Below are positions 7,457 to 16,108 of a stretch of 37,106 nucleotides of DNA, piece after piece. The DNA comes from an uncultured Lachnospiraceae bacterium (GTDB lineage: Bacteria; Bacillota; Clostridia; Lachnospirales; Lachnospiraceae). A program made the translations under genes and the position numbers. Numbering within the stretch: position 1 is the stretch's first letter; every line of letters begins with the position of its first letter. The notes under the pieces are model-generated. The model was given only the letters and a program-made list of their open reading frames with translations, searched no databases and had not been told where the DNA came from. Location: assembly GCA_910585075.1 (NCBI GenBank), contig CAJUED010000007.1, positions 1 to 37,106 on the forward strand, written 5' to 3'.

Positions 7457-8013
7457 AAATCGTAGCCCTCCTCACACAAAAACTGCTTTAATCTGTTTCT
7501 TGTACGTGACAAAACAACAGATACATAGTTTGCTTTTACATGCAGGCGTTTTGCAATATCTTGGACGGACTCCAGATAGAAATACCGCCAGACAAAAATA
7601 TGCTGTTCCTTTTCCGGCAGTTGGTTGATAAATGTATCAATAGCCTTAGCCAATTCTTTTGCTTCATACTCAAGTTCGACATTCGATAAACCCGATACAC
7701 ATTCCCCCAGCTCGTCCAAAACAAGAAATGTAGTTCCTTTTCCCCTTTTGACGGCAGTCTGGTGTTTCCATCTGTCAATGGCTATATGACGGGTTATTTT
7801 TGCCAGAAAACCCTGAAAATGATACGGGCGGTTTTCAGGTATTGCATTCCACGTTTTTAGCCACGTATCACTTACGCATTCATCCGCATCCTCTTTATTT
7901 TCCAACACATTCATTGCAATGCGGTGGCAATACTTTCCATATTTTCTGTCTGTCGCTGTTATGGCTGCCTCATCACGTTGCCAAAATAGTTCTATGATAT
8001 CCTTGTCCTGCAT
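7453..8013 (-). CDS. ECF-family RNA polymerase sigma factor
   Basis: This 186-residue alternative sigma factor has region 2 at about residues 15-85 (YGKYCHRIAMNVLENKEDAD, then DTWLKTWNAI and the -10 recognition helix HFQGFLAKITRHIAIDRWK). Region 4 is at about 125-180 (LPEKEQHIFVWRYFYLESVQDIA followed by the recognition helix NYVSVVLSRTRNRLKQFL). The ATG at 8013 is chosen over the in-frame GTG at 8043 because GAAGGGA lies just before it. It overlaps the downstream membrane protein gene by four bases. The signal and the regulon are unknown; ECF operons are often autoregulated. Confidence 0.93.
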   Translation of the reverse strand: MQDKDIIELFWQRDEAAITATDRKYGKYCHRIAMNVLENKEDADECVSDTWLKTWNAIPENRPYHFQGFLAKITRHIAIDRWKHQTAVKRGKGTTFLVLDELGECVSGLSNVELEYEAKELAKAIDTFINQLPEKEQHIFVWRYFYLESVQDIAKRLHVKANYVSVVLSRTRNRLKQFLCEEGYDL

Positions 8014-8375
8014 TTTGTCACATCCCTTCAAAAGCGCTTTCACTTATAAAGACGAAAACAAATCTCCAATCTTTCAAAGCACAATAAAAATTTTCTTTAA
8101 AAGTATTATGTCGTCTATTTCCCGTTCCATTTCCGACAAAAAACCTAAACGCAGCCATCAATGCTTGGCATCCATTTCCCTTTAATCATGTCATGCACAT
8201 ATTACTTCGGAAGAATACCGTTCCCGCTAAAGTAAAAGCATCCACTGAATTTTATCACAGAAAATCTTCTTTTTTATCGGATGGCATGAAACGACTATTT
8301 TCCGGGAATGAAAAGCACAAATCTACCAAAAATAAGATTTCCACAATATCGACATATTCCAACAGCATTTTCAGA
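8014..8375. other. Intergenic stretch upstream of the sigma factor gene
   Basis: This AT-rich region should contain the promoter of the ECF operon near 8040-8110, but I cannot single out a convincing -35/-10 pair. No gene with a ribosome site and recognisable product was found on either strand. Confidence 0.5.
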
Positions 8376-8469
8376 CAATTTGGCGAAACCCTTATACCTT
8401 TTGGCAAAACCCCATACAATTTGGCAAAACTATACTTTTTGGCAAAAGTCCGAGGTTTCGCCAAATTGT
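8376..8469. repeat. Array of four TTTGGCRAAA repeats closed by an inverted copy
   Basis: TTTGGC(G/A)AAA occurs in direct orientation at 8379, 8400, 8420 and 8438, with steps of 21, 20 and 18 bases. An inverted copy ends the array. CAATTTGGCGAAACC (8376-8390) and GGTTTCGCCAAATTG (8454-8468) are a perfect 15-base inverted repeat, 16 with the flanking A/T pair, enclosing the other units. A further inverted unit, TTTCGCCAAA, is at 8596-8605, near the end of ppdK. Short sequences between units are not of constant length or unique, so this is not a CRISPR array. Confidence 0.7.
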
Positions 8470-8510
8470 ATCCGTAATTTCCCAATCGCTATATTCACAG
8501 CCCTATCCCA

Positions 8511-8556
8511 AAACGCAAAAAGGAGGAGCCCACCAGCCACTCCGGTGAACCCCTCC
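8511..8556 (-). terminator. Intrinsic terminator of ppdK
   Basis: The arms at 8544-8556 and 8522-8534 form a 13-base-pair stem on the minus-strand RNA, with three G-U pairs and a nine-base loop. TTTTTGCGTTTT follows. The hairpin begins about 70 bases past the ppdK stop. Confidence 0.8.
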
Positions 8557-8627
8557 ATGCCCGAAATCCCTCGATTTCAAGCCATTTCTTTATACTTTCG
8601 CCAAATCATACCAAAATTCCTATGGCA

Positions 8628-11246
8628 TCAATTATTGATAGCCGCCTGCGCCGCCGCCAATCTTGCAATCGGTACTCTAAACGGCGAGCAGGAAACATAG
8701 GTAAGCCCTACCTTATGGCAGAACTCCACGGAAGAAGGATCTCCGCCGTGCTCGCCGCAGATACCAAGCTTGATATCCGGTCTGGTCTTTCTTCCCTTTT
8801 CCGCTGCCATCTGAACAAGCTGTCCTACACCGCTCTGGTCCAGTTTTGCAAAAGGATCTGACTCATAAATTTTCTTCTTATAATACTCATTTAAGAACTT
8901 GCCCGCATCATCCCTTGAAAAACCAAAGGTCATCTGGGTTAAGTCGTTTGTTCCGAAGGAGAAGAACTCCGCCTCCTCAGCAATCTCATCTGCTAAAAGG
9001 GCTGCCCTTGGAATCTCTATCATGGTGCCGATGTGATAGTTAATGTCGGAATTCTTTTCCTGTTTTACCTTCTCAGCGGTCTCCACCACCACATCCTTTA
9101 CATATTTTAATTCTTTCTTGTCACCTACTAAGGGAATCATGATTTCAGGAACCACATCATAGCCCTTTTCCTGTTTTACCTCGATAGCTGCTTCCATAAC
9201 CGCACGGGTCTGCATCCTGGCAATTTCAGGATAGGTTACCGCAAGACGGCATCCTCTGTGGCCCATCATAGGGTTGAACTCATGAAGGGAATCGCATACC
9301 TCCTGAACCTGTTCAGCAGTCATCATCATTTTAACTGCCAGATCGTCAATGTCGCCCTGTTCCGTAGGAACAAACTCATGGAGAGGAGGATCTAAGAAAC
9401 GGATGGTAACCGGTCTTCCTTCCATCACTTCGTACAGAGCCTTGAAGTCACCCTTCTGATAAGGGATCAGCTCATTTAATGCTTTTTCTCTTTCCTGCAC
9501 GGTTCTTGACAGAATCATTTGGCGAATCTTAGGGATTCTGTCAGGGTCAAAGAACATATGCTCGGTACGGCACAGTCCGATACCTTCCGCCCCGTATTTT
9601 ACTGCGTTTGCCGCGTCCTCCGGTGTATCGGCATTGGTGCGGACTTTTAACTTGCGGAAAGAATCCGCCCATCCCATAATCCTTCCGAAATTACCGCTGA
9701 TAGAAGCTTCCTGAGTTTTAATGTCGCCGTCATAAATTTTACCTGTGGAGCCATCCAGTGAAATATAATCTCCCTCGTGATATACATGTCCGCCAAGTTC
9801 AAATACTTTTTCTTCCTCATTGATGGAAATATCGCCGCATCCGGATACACAGCAGGTACCCATACCACGTGCCACTACGGCTGCATGGCTTGTCATTCCG
9901 CCGCGCACGGTAAGAATACCTTCCGCCGCATGCATTCCTTCAATGTCTTCCGGAGATGTTTCCAGACGTACCAGTACAACTCTCTCTCCTTTTTCATGAG
10001 CTGCTTTCGCTTCCTGGGCGGTAAAGTACACCTTACCTGCCGCCGCACCGGGAGATGCGGGAAGGGCCTGTCCAATCACCAGACCGCCTTTTAATGCATC
10101 CGGGTCGAAGGTTGGATGCAGCAGCTGGTCTAAAGATTTCGCTTCAATACGAAGTACTGCTTCCTGAGGAGTAATCATACCCTCGTCCACCAGGTCGCAT
10201 GCAATCTGCAAAGCCGCCTGTGCGGTACGCTTGCCATTCCTTGTCTGCAGGAAGAAAAGCTTGCCATTTTCAATGGTAAATTCCATATCCTGCATGTCTC
10301 TATAGTGATCTTCCAGCCTGTTCGCGATATCAATAAACTGCTTATAGCATTCCGGTAAATCTTCTTCCAGTCTGGTAATGGGCTGAGGCGTTCTGATACC
10401 TGCAACCACGTCCTCGCCCTGAGCGTTGATCAGATATTCGCCATAAATACCCTTTGCCCCTGTGGAAGGGTTACGTGTAAATGCAACACCTGTTCCTGAT
10501 GTATTACCCATATTGCCAAATACCATAGCCTGAACATTTACAGCTGTTCCCCAGTCACCGGGAATGTCGTTCATTCTGCGGTATACGATTGCCCTTTCAT
10601 TGTCCCAGGAACGGAACACTGCTTTCACAGCTTCCATCAACTGTTCTTTGGGATCCTGAGGGAAATCCACGCCCATTTTATCTTTATAAACCGCCTTAAA
10701 TCTGACGATCACTTCCTTTAAATCCTCGTCAGTTAATTCCGTGTCAAATTTAACACCCTTTCCTTCTTTGATTTCATCTAATATTCTTTCAAAAAATGAT
10801 TTGGGAATTTCCATGACTACGTCAGAAAACATCTGGATGAATCTGCGGTAAGAATCATAAGCAAAACGAGGGTTGCCCGTTTTGGCAGCAAAGCCTTCCA
10901 CCGCCACATCATTGAGACCTAAGTTCAGAATTGTATCCATCATTCCAGGCATAGATGCCCTTGCACCGGAGCGGACTGACACAAGAAGCGGACTTTCCGT
11001 ATCGCCGAATTTCTTTCCCTGCTTTTCTTCAAGCTGAGCTAAGGCTGCAAAAATCTGTTCCTTAATTTCCTCGGAAATCTGTCTCCCGTTTGCATAGTAA
11101 TCCGTACATGCTTCGGTGGTCACCGTAAACCCTTGGGGGATTGGAAGACCTAAGTTGGTCATTTCAGCCAGATTTGCGCCCTTTCCACCTAAAAGGTTAC
11201 GCATATCAGCATTCCCCTCTTCAAAAGAATAAACCCATTTCGCCAT
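8628..11246 (-). CDS. ppdK: Pyruvate, phosphate dikinase
   Basis: This 872-residue cytoplasmic enzyme interconverts pyruvate + ATP + Pi and phosphoenolpyruvate + AMP + PPi, and is used in anaerobes as a PPi-linked glycolytic or gluconeogenic step. The N-terminal ATP-grasp part starts GGKGANLAEMTNLGLPIPQGF. The swivelling phosphohistidine domain has GGMTSHAAVVARGMG (catalytic His near residue 453). The C-terminal PEP-binding barrel has GLCRTEHMFF, MGHRGCRL and GTNDLTQMTFGFSRDD. The length fits the ~875-residue family norm. The ATG at 11246 (MAKWVYSFEEG) follows GGGAGAG; the longer frame upstream is 5' leader. It is monocistronic, with an extended -10 promoter and its own terminator. Confidence 0.98.
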   Translation of the reverse strand: MAKWVYSFEEGNADMRNLLGGKGANLAEMTNLGLPIPQGFTVTTEACTDYYANGRQISEEIKEQIFAALAQLEEKQGKKFGDTESPLLVSVRSGARASMPGMMDTILNLGLNDVAVEGFAAKTGNPRFAYDSYRRFIQMFSDVVMEIPKSFFERILDEIKEGKGVKFDTELTDEDLKEVIVRFKAVYKDKMGVDFPQDPKEQLMEAVKAVFRSWDNERAIVYRRMNDIPGDWGTAVNVQAMVFGNMGNTSGTGVAFTRNPSTGAKGIYGEYLINAQGEDVVAGIRTPQPITRLEEDLPECYKQFIDIANRLEDHYRDMQDMEFTIENGKLFFLQTRNGKRTAQAALQIACDLVDEGMITPQEAVLRIEAKSLDQLLHPTFDPDALKGGLVIGQALPASPGAAAGKVYFTAQEAKAAHEKGERVVLVRLETSPEDIEGMHAAEGILTVRGGMTSHAAVVARGMGTCCVSGCGDISINEEEKVFELGGHVYHEGDYISLDGSTGKIYDGDIKTQEASISGNFGRIMGWADSFRKLKVRTNADTPEDAANAVKYGAEGIGLCRTEHMFFDPDRIPKIRQMILSRTVQEREKALNELIPYQKGDFKALYEVMEGRPVTIRFLDPPLHEFVPTEQGDIDDLAVKMMMTAEQVQEVCDSLHEFNPMMGHRGCRLAVTYPEIARMQTRAVMEAAIEVKQEKGYDVVPEIMIPLVGDKKELKYVKDVVVETAEKVKQEKNSDINYHIGTMIEIPRAALLADEIAEEAEFFSFGTNDLTQMTFGFSRDDAGKFLNEYYKKKIYESDPFAKLDQSGVGQLVQMAAEKGRKTRPDIKLGICGEHGGDPSSVEFCHKVGLTYVSCSPFRVPIARLAAAQAAINN

Positions 11247-11312
11247 ACTTTTCTCTCCCTTTTTCATTTTCAGGCAACAGCTAAGCTGAACACCCAGCGG
11301 CGCCCTTTCCAC

Positions 11313-11340
11313 ATTATACCATACCTTTGTCACTTATGCA
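11313..11340 (-). promoter_or_regulatory. Predicted promoter of ppdK, extended -10
   Basis: On the minus strand TGCATA (11340-11335) and TATAAT (11318-11313) are 16 bases apart, and TGG precedes TATAAT as in extended -10 promoters. This predicts a leader of about 60 bases. Confidence 0.65.
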
Positions 11341-11455
11341 CTATATTTTAAAAAAATTATATGTTTTTTTCAACAAATTACAGGCGCATGCTCCTGCTTT
11401 TTCAGATATATAATGAAATTTTGAACAATCGTTCTGCTCTTTTGACTGTTATCCA

Positions 11456-12304
11456 CTATTTATCCGGTATAAAAGAATCAAAAATGAACATATCAAATTT
11501 ATCTCTTGCCTCCGTAAGCTCCCGGCTGCTTTTAATGGTCCATGCCACCGCCGTGTTTTTGTAAAGGTCCCGGCACAGCTTTCTTGCGAAGACATTTTCA
11601 TATTTATGATTATAGGCAATAAAATCCGGTTTAGTCAGCCAATTCAGCATCAGATTCTGGAGAATATGGTACAAAAGGCCCTTAAACTCCCCTGATTTTA
11701 TGAAGCCGTCGGAAAGCTGCCCTCTCACCACATCTTTTCTGTATTTTCTGTACCATAAAAGCACCAGCGGATTGAAAGATTCTATACAGTAAAGGCCCTG
11801 ATAGCCGCGAAGCAGTTCATCCGCCCTGCGGCACACGGTAAGGTCCGTCCGTTCCACCTTAAGCTCCACAATAAGCGGTACTTTGCCGTCCACCATTTTC
11901 AGCACATCCTCAAACCGTGGAATGGTTTCCTCACTGTCACAAAGTCTGAAATCTTTAAGCTCCTGCCATGTGTAATCGCAGACTTTACCATCCCTTTTAC
12001 AAATCCTTTTAAGGGTAAAATCGTGAAACACCACAGGAACCCCATCCTTTGATACCTGCACATCCATCTCTATCCCATACCCGGCTTCCACGGCTCTTAG
12101 AAATGCCGCCTGAGAATTTTCCGGCAAATTGCCGTGCATATTGCCGTGTGCATTGCCGGCATTGTCATGAAGTCCCCTGTGGGCATAATATACGCCAAAA
12201 AAATCCTCATTTCTTTTCCGGCTGCCCAGTGCGGGCATGATCGCCAAAAAATAGAGAACCACAAGCACTGCCGCCACGATTAAAATTATATATAAGATTT
12301 TCAA
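11456..12304 (-). CDS. Glycerophosphodiester phosphodiesterase, membrane-anchored
   Basis: This 282-residue protein of the GDPD family hydrolyses glycerophosphodiesters to glycerol-3-phosphate and an alcohol. Residues 3-25 form a hydrophobic N-terminal anchor, so the domain probably faces outside. The catalytic motif YAHRGLHD is followed by PENSQAAFLRAVEAGYGIEMDVQVSKDGVPVVFHDFTLKR, holding the conserved His, Glu and Asp residues. The start is TTG, supported by AGGGGG about seven bases upstream. A short insertion HDNAGNAHGNMHGNLPEN arises from 12-base tandem repeats between the first two motifs. The gene lies 136 bases downstream of the carrier gene on the same strand and may be co-transcribed. 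Confidence 0.92.
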   Translation of the reverse strand: MKILYIILIVAAVLVVLYFLAIMPALGSRKRNEDFFGVYYAHRGLHDNAGNAHGNMHGNLPENSQAAFLRAVEAGYGIEMDVQVSKDGVPVVFHDFTLKRICKRDGKVCDYTWQELKDFRLCDSEETIPRFEDVLKMVDGKVPLIVELKVERTDLTVCRRADELLRGYQGLYCIESFNPLVLLWYRKYRKDVVRGQLSDGFIKSGEFKGLLYHILQNLMLNWLTKPDFIAYNHKYENVFARKLCRDLYKNTAVAWTIKSSRELTEARDKFDMFIFDSFIPDK

Positions 12305-12440
12305 TTTTATACCCCCTGCCTATCGTACGCTTTTATCTTCTGTTCCTAATTACACAATACACCGTCACATCACCGCCGGTAGCCTGCCCCGCCGATTCCG
12401 CCGGGGCCTTGGGTACAAAGCGGCCCGGTTCAGTGCTTTC

Positions 12441-13736
12441 TTAGTCATCCACGTCAAAGTTTTCCAACACACTCTTTTTCTTATCCGGTCTGGTATCCCC
12501 ATGGCGGACCTGACACATGGTAAAAAAGGCCAGAACGGAAAACACCATCGCATAAGGGAACAATGTTCTGTAAGATATATTTTCCAAAAGGAATCCCGAG
12601 AGCACCGGCGTTATGATCTGCGCCGTCATGGAAAAGGTATAATAGGTTCCCGTAAACTTTCCCACATCCGCTTCCTTTCCCATCTCCACAATCATGGGAT
12701 AGGAATTTACATTGATCGCCGCCCAACCGATACCGATTGCCGCAAAGGCAATATTGATTACAGGGTGATAAGCGTTTGCAAAAATTGCCGCAAAATAGCA
12801 CAGGCTCATCAAAACAATACCGCCCAGTATGGTTTTCTTTCTTCCTATTTTACTGGAAATATTTCCGATAGGCACATAGCTGATAATGGCCGCTACCGTA
12901 GCCACCATAAGACAGTCGGCAAATCCGCCGCCCTCCAAATTCCAGACCACCTTCGTATACCTGGAAAAAGCGGTTGTGACCGCATTGTAGGCCGTAAACC
13001 ACAGGAAAATGGATATCAGCAGAAAAATCATGCTCCGCTTCACCGGCCCGGGCATGGGCGCCTCTGCTTTTGACTCTTTTTCCGGAGATGGCGCTTCTTC
13101 TCTTTCCCCGCCGCCCCTTATCTCCGCCTCCATTTTGGCTTTGACTTTCTTTTCGTTAATTGTTGTAAACAAGATCACCACCGAGATCACCATCAGCAGA
13201 GCCACGCTGGCAAACAAGGGCATATAATCCGGGTGCTCCCCTTTTCCTATTAAAAGCTTAATCATAATCAGGGTGTAAACGCCGCCCACGGCTCCCATCA
13301 GGTTGATTATGGCGTTTCCTTTGCTGCGCAGTTTATTTGGCGTTAAGTCCGGCATAAGCGCCACTGCCGGCGAGCGGTAAAGTCCCATGGAAATCAGCAG
13401 TGCAAAGAGCGTCACCACAAAGAGGGATAGATTTACACTTCTGTCCGCCACAGACAACAGCATAAGGAAAATCACCGCCAAAGTTGTACCGCCCACAATA
13501 AAGGGCATCCTCTTTCCCATCCTCGTATCCACCTTATCGGACAGGGCGCCAAAAACCGGCAGCAAAATCAGGGCAAGCACATTGTCAGCCGCCATAATCA
13601 TCCCCGTCACCGTCTCTCCTAAGTGAAAAGTTCCCTGCAGAATCAACGGGATAATATTGTCATACATCTGCCAGAAGGCACTGATGGACAAAAAAGCCAG
13701 TCCGATCAAAAACGTTCTCTTATAGTTTAATTTCAT
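12441..13736 (-). CDS. SLC45-type MFS transporter
   Basis: This 431-residue membrane carrier of the major facilitator superfamily has about 12 hydrophobic segments in two halves, split by a charged loop near residues 205-240. The N-terminal half carries FGALSDKVDTRMGKRMPFIVGG, the MFS loop motif in the form seen in the glycoside-pentoside-hexuronide/SLC45 group. The second half has the matching SKIGRKKTILGG. Substrates in this group are usually sugars or glycosides, probably with cation symport. The start at 13736 (MKLNYKRTF) is preferred because GGAGG would be too close to the ATG at 13742. The glycerophosphodiesterase gene follows. Confidence 0.88.
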   Translation of the reverse strand: MKLNYKRTFLIGLAFLSISAFWQMYDNIIPLILQGTFHLGETVTGMIMAADNVLALILLPVFGALSDKVDTRMGKRMPFIVGGTTLAVIFLMLLSVADRSVNLSLFVVTLFALLISMGLYRSPAVALMPDLTPNKLRSKGNAIINLMGAVGGVYTLIMIKLLIGKGEHPDYMPLFASVALLMVISVVILFTTINEKKVKAKMEAEIRGGGEREEAPSPEKESKAEAPMPGPVKRSMIFLLISIFLWFTAYNAVTTAFSRYTKVVWNLEGGGFADCLMVATVAAIISYVPIGNISSKIGRKKTILGGIVLMSLCYFAAIFANAYHPVINIAFAAIGIGWAAINVNSYPMIVEMGKEADVGKFTGTYYTFSMTAQIITPVLSGFLLENISYRTLFPYAMVFSVLAFFTMCQVRHGDTRPDKKKSVLENFDVDD

Positions 13737-13772
13737 ATACATCCTCCATCCCTGTACAGCCTGCCTTTTCTG

Positions 13773-13889
13773 TCAGGCGTCATCATACTCCCGAAAACGG
13801 CTTATTGCCTCAAAAGCCACTCCGCTTTCGCCGCCTTTTGTCATGGCAATGCTCATCGCCACGCCGGCTGTAAGAATCATAGTCTCCAT
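13773..13889 (-). CDS. Possible 38-residue small protein or leader peptide
   Basis: An ATG at 13889 opens a 38-codon frame (METMILTAGVAMSIAMTKGG and on to a charged tail) ending 36 bases before the carrier start. The Ala/Met-rich hydrophobic first half could span a membrane. The ribosome site is poor (AGAGAAATTT), and another short frame overlaps it. The gene is kept as a possibility only. The rest of 13737-14091 is AT-rich and holds the promoter of the next gene. Confidence 0.25.
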   Translation of the reverse strand: METMILTAGVAMSIAMTKGGESGVAFEAISRFREYDDA

Positions 13890-14014
13890 AAATTTCTCTT
13901 TTCATGTCCCAAAATTATTTTAACATTGAATGTTCTTTTAAACCATACTCAATTAAGGCATTTACAAATCTTTATAAATTATTAGTCTCTTTTCACACAT
14001 TTCTTGGCAAACAG

Positions 14015-14044
14015 TTGACCTTCCCTAATCATGTAAAGTATAAT
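14015..14044 (+). promoter_or_regulatory. Predicted sigma-A promoter of the FIST-chemoreceptor operon
   Basis: TTGACC (14015-14020) and TATAAT (14039-14044) are separated by 18 bases, giving a predicted start near 14051 and a leader of about 40 bases. Confidence 0.7.
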
Positions 14045-14091
14045 GAGGAAATCAGTTAAAAAAAGGCTCGAAAGGATAAGGGTACATCAAA

Positions 14092-15147
14092 GTGAGACAA
14101 TTTTTTGGTATGAGTTCCAGCGGAAATCTCTCTGAAGCACTCCGCGGTCTTAGCAATCCTCAATTGATTATGCTGTTGTCTAACGGCGAACAATTTGAAG
14201 AACATGTAAAAAAGTTAGAAGAACTTTATCCGGGCGTACCAAGCATTGGCTGTATCGGTATGAGTTACGACACACACATTGTGGAAAAAGGAGTCGGCAT
14301 TATCGCTTTTTCGGACGGGATCTGTGCCGTTGCCAATGTGCTTGAAAATGTGTCCACCATGCCGGTGAAATACATCAAACGGCTGGAATCGGATATGGTG
14401 AAGGTAGACGGAACCCACAATGATACTATCTGCATAGACTTCTGTTCAGGGAATGACGCCTGTGTCCTGACCACTATATACAGTGTGTTAAAGCGCAGGA
14501 ATATTTCACTGGTAGGCGGAACCGGAGATGCAGGCAGAGTATCAGCCAACGGCAGAATATATGAGGACGCCGTTGCCTACGCCCTGGTGAAAAATCAACA
14601 CGGCAAGGTGAAAGCCTACAAAGAAAATATCTATCACCCTCTGGAAGAATACCGTTTTATTGCTTCCAAAACAGATAAGGCCAAATACATAATCGGAGAA
14701 TTAAATGGCAAACCGGCCAAAACAGTCTACCAGAATATTCTTCACATAACGGAAAAGGAAATCTTAACACAGACTTTTAAAAATCCCTTTGGGAAAATTA
14801 ACGGCAATGACATCTGCATCATATCCATCAAGGATGTGACCGGAAACGCGCTGACCTGTTTCAGGCAGGTGAATGATTCCGATGTGCTTTACCTGTTGGA
14901 GCTGGGTGACATAAAAGACACCGTAAGGCAGACGATTCAGACCATCCGCAATGATTTTCCAAAAATCTCGGCTGTCTTTTCCGTAAACTGCTTATTCAGG
15001 TATTTACTGTTTACCGAAAATCACTACATGCAGCAGTATCTCCAGGAAATGGGAACCCTGGGCAGCCATGCCGGTTTTGTAGGCTACGGCGAACATTACA
15101 ATAACCAGTTTGTCAATCAGTCCATGACCTGTGTCGTGTTTGAGTAA
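14092..15147 (+). CDS. FIST-domain sensory protein
   Basis: This 351-residue soluble protein is of the FIST family, proposed to bind small ligands such as amino acids and to feed two-component or chemotaxis proteins. The N-terminal half has SGNLSEALRGL, PSIGCIGMSYDTHI, GVGIIAFSDGICAVA and ISLVGGTGDAGR, typical of FIST N. The C-terminal part ends with GFVGYGEHYNNQFVNQSMTCVVFE, matching the FIST C ending in which glycine-rich and Asn residues are conserved. The start codon is GTG, preceded by AAAGGATAAGGG. The stop is 11 bases before a soluble chemoreceptor gene, so this protein probably senses and passes its signal to that partner. Confidence 0.9.
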   Translation: MRQFFGMSSSGNLSEALRGLSNPQLIMLLSNGEQFEEHVKKLEELYPGVPSIGCIGMSYDTHIVEKGVGIIAFSDGICAVANVLENVSTMPVKYIKRLESDMVKVDGTHNDTICIDFCSGNDACVLTTIYSVLKRRNISLVGGTGDAGRVSANGRIYEDAVAYALVKNQHGKVKAYKENIYHPLEEYRFIASKTDKAKYIIGELNGKPAKTVYQNILHITEKEILTQTFKNPFGKINGNDICIISIKDVTGNALTCFRQVNDSDVLYLLELGDIKDTVRQTIQTIRNDFPKISAVFSVNCLFRYLLFTENHYMQQYLQEMGTLGSHAGFVGYGEHYNNQFVNQSMTCVVFE

Positions 15148-15158
15148 AGGGGAGGCTT

Positions 15159-16100
15159 ATGTTATTTAAGAAAAACACAACAAAAGAAGTACCGCTAAAC
15201 AAGCAGGCTAAAGACAGTCTGTACCCTGTGCAGCACATTGCGCAGAGCATCAAAGATTATCAGAAAGAAGTCGTTGAGAAGGAAGTTGCTTCCCTGTTAG
15301 AGCTTGGAATGGTAAAGCAGTCTTTTCACGATGTATTAGATGAGTCTGACGTTTTTCAGGATAAACTTCAGGATTTTGGGCAGACTTTTTCAAGCATCAA
15401 TGAAGTATCCGGCCAATTTGTGTCCGTAAAAGACGAAATCAACCAATCTGTCTTTTCAGCCCAGGCAAAGGTAGACGAGTTAAAGGACAGCTCCCGGCAG
15501 GTAGAAGCCTATTTTACAGAAATGGAAAGCACCTTTGAGGGCTTTCAAAATGACCTGAAGAAAATCAAAGATTGCACAAATAAAATTATAGACATTGCAG
15601 AGCAGACCAACATCCTTGCCCTGAACGCTTCTATCGAGGCGGCCAGAGCCGGGGAAAGCGGCAGGGGCTTTGCCGTTGTGGCCACCGAAGTGAAAAACTT
15701 AGCCAACGGGATCAAAGATTTGGTTGCCGAGGTAGATGCAAGCATCCATGACGTAGAGGATGGAACCTCTAAATTAAGCGAGAGCATCACAACCTCCCAG
15801 CAGGCTCTAAGCCAGAATATCCAAAAAATGCATGATACTTCAGATGTATTCCTGCACATTTCCCAGGTGGCGGAAGGCGCCACAACCGTACAGTCGGATA
15901 TCTCAGACGTTATTAACGAATCAAAATCTTCCCTGGAAGAATTGTTTCACTTCTTTGAGAGGACAAAAGACCAGTATCAGAAAGTATTGGAGCATATTGA
16001 ACATGCCAACAACTTAGGCACCACCAAGAGCGCCATGTTTGAAGACGTAGATAACATGCTGTCACAGATTTCACCTGTTATAGAAGACTTTTCTTCCTGA
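15159..16100 (+). CDS. Soluble methyl-accepting chemotaxis-type signalling protein
   Basis: This 313-residue, almost entirely helical protein has no membrane segment, HAMP domain or recognisable sensor domain. The highly conserved receptor tip reads TNILALNASIEAARAGESGRGFAVVATEVKNLA (about residues 150-180), where CheA and CheW dock. Both flanks form long coiled-coil arms. It follows the FIST gene by 11 bases with GGGGAGG as ribosome site. FIST proteins are known from contexts with chemotaxis receptors, so the FIST protein probably supplies the ligand-binding part in trans. No CheA or CheW genes are in the window. Confidence 0.93.
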   Translation: MLFKKNTTKEVPLNKQAKDSLYPVQHIAQSIKDYQKEVVEKEVASLLELGMVKQSFHDVLDESDVFQDKLQDFGQTFSSINEVSGQFVSVKDEINQSVFSAQAKVDELKDSSRQVEAYFTEMESTFEGFQNDLKKIKDCTNKIIDIAEQTNILALNASIEAARAGESGRGFAVVATEVKNLANGIKDLVAEVDASIHDVEDGTSKLSESITTSQQALSQNIQKMHDTSDVFLHISQVAEGATTVQSDISDVINESKSSLEELFHFFERTKDQYQKVLEHIEHANNLGTTKSAMFEDVDNMLSQISPVIEDFSS

Positions 16101-16108
16101 CCACGCAT

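Noticed and set aside
8376..8469. Regularly spaced repeats suggesting a small CRISPR array
   Set aside because: Units are only about 10 bases, gaps are 8-11 bases and uneven, the last unit is inverted, and no cas gene is nearby.
8193..8485. Overlapping ORFs on both strands across the TTTGGC repeat array
   Set aside because: The frames are open because of the repeats; there is no ribosome site and the translations are repeat-driven (FAKLYG-like).
12333..12440. In-frame open stretch of 36 codons after the carrier stop, suggesting readthrough
   Set aside because: In GC-rich sequence this length without a stop is not surprising, and no readthrough context is seen.
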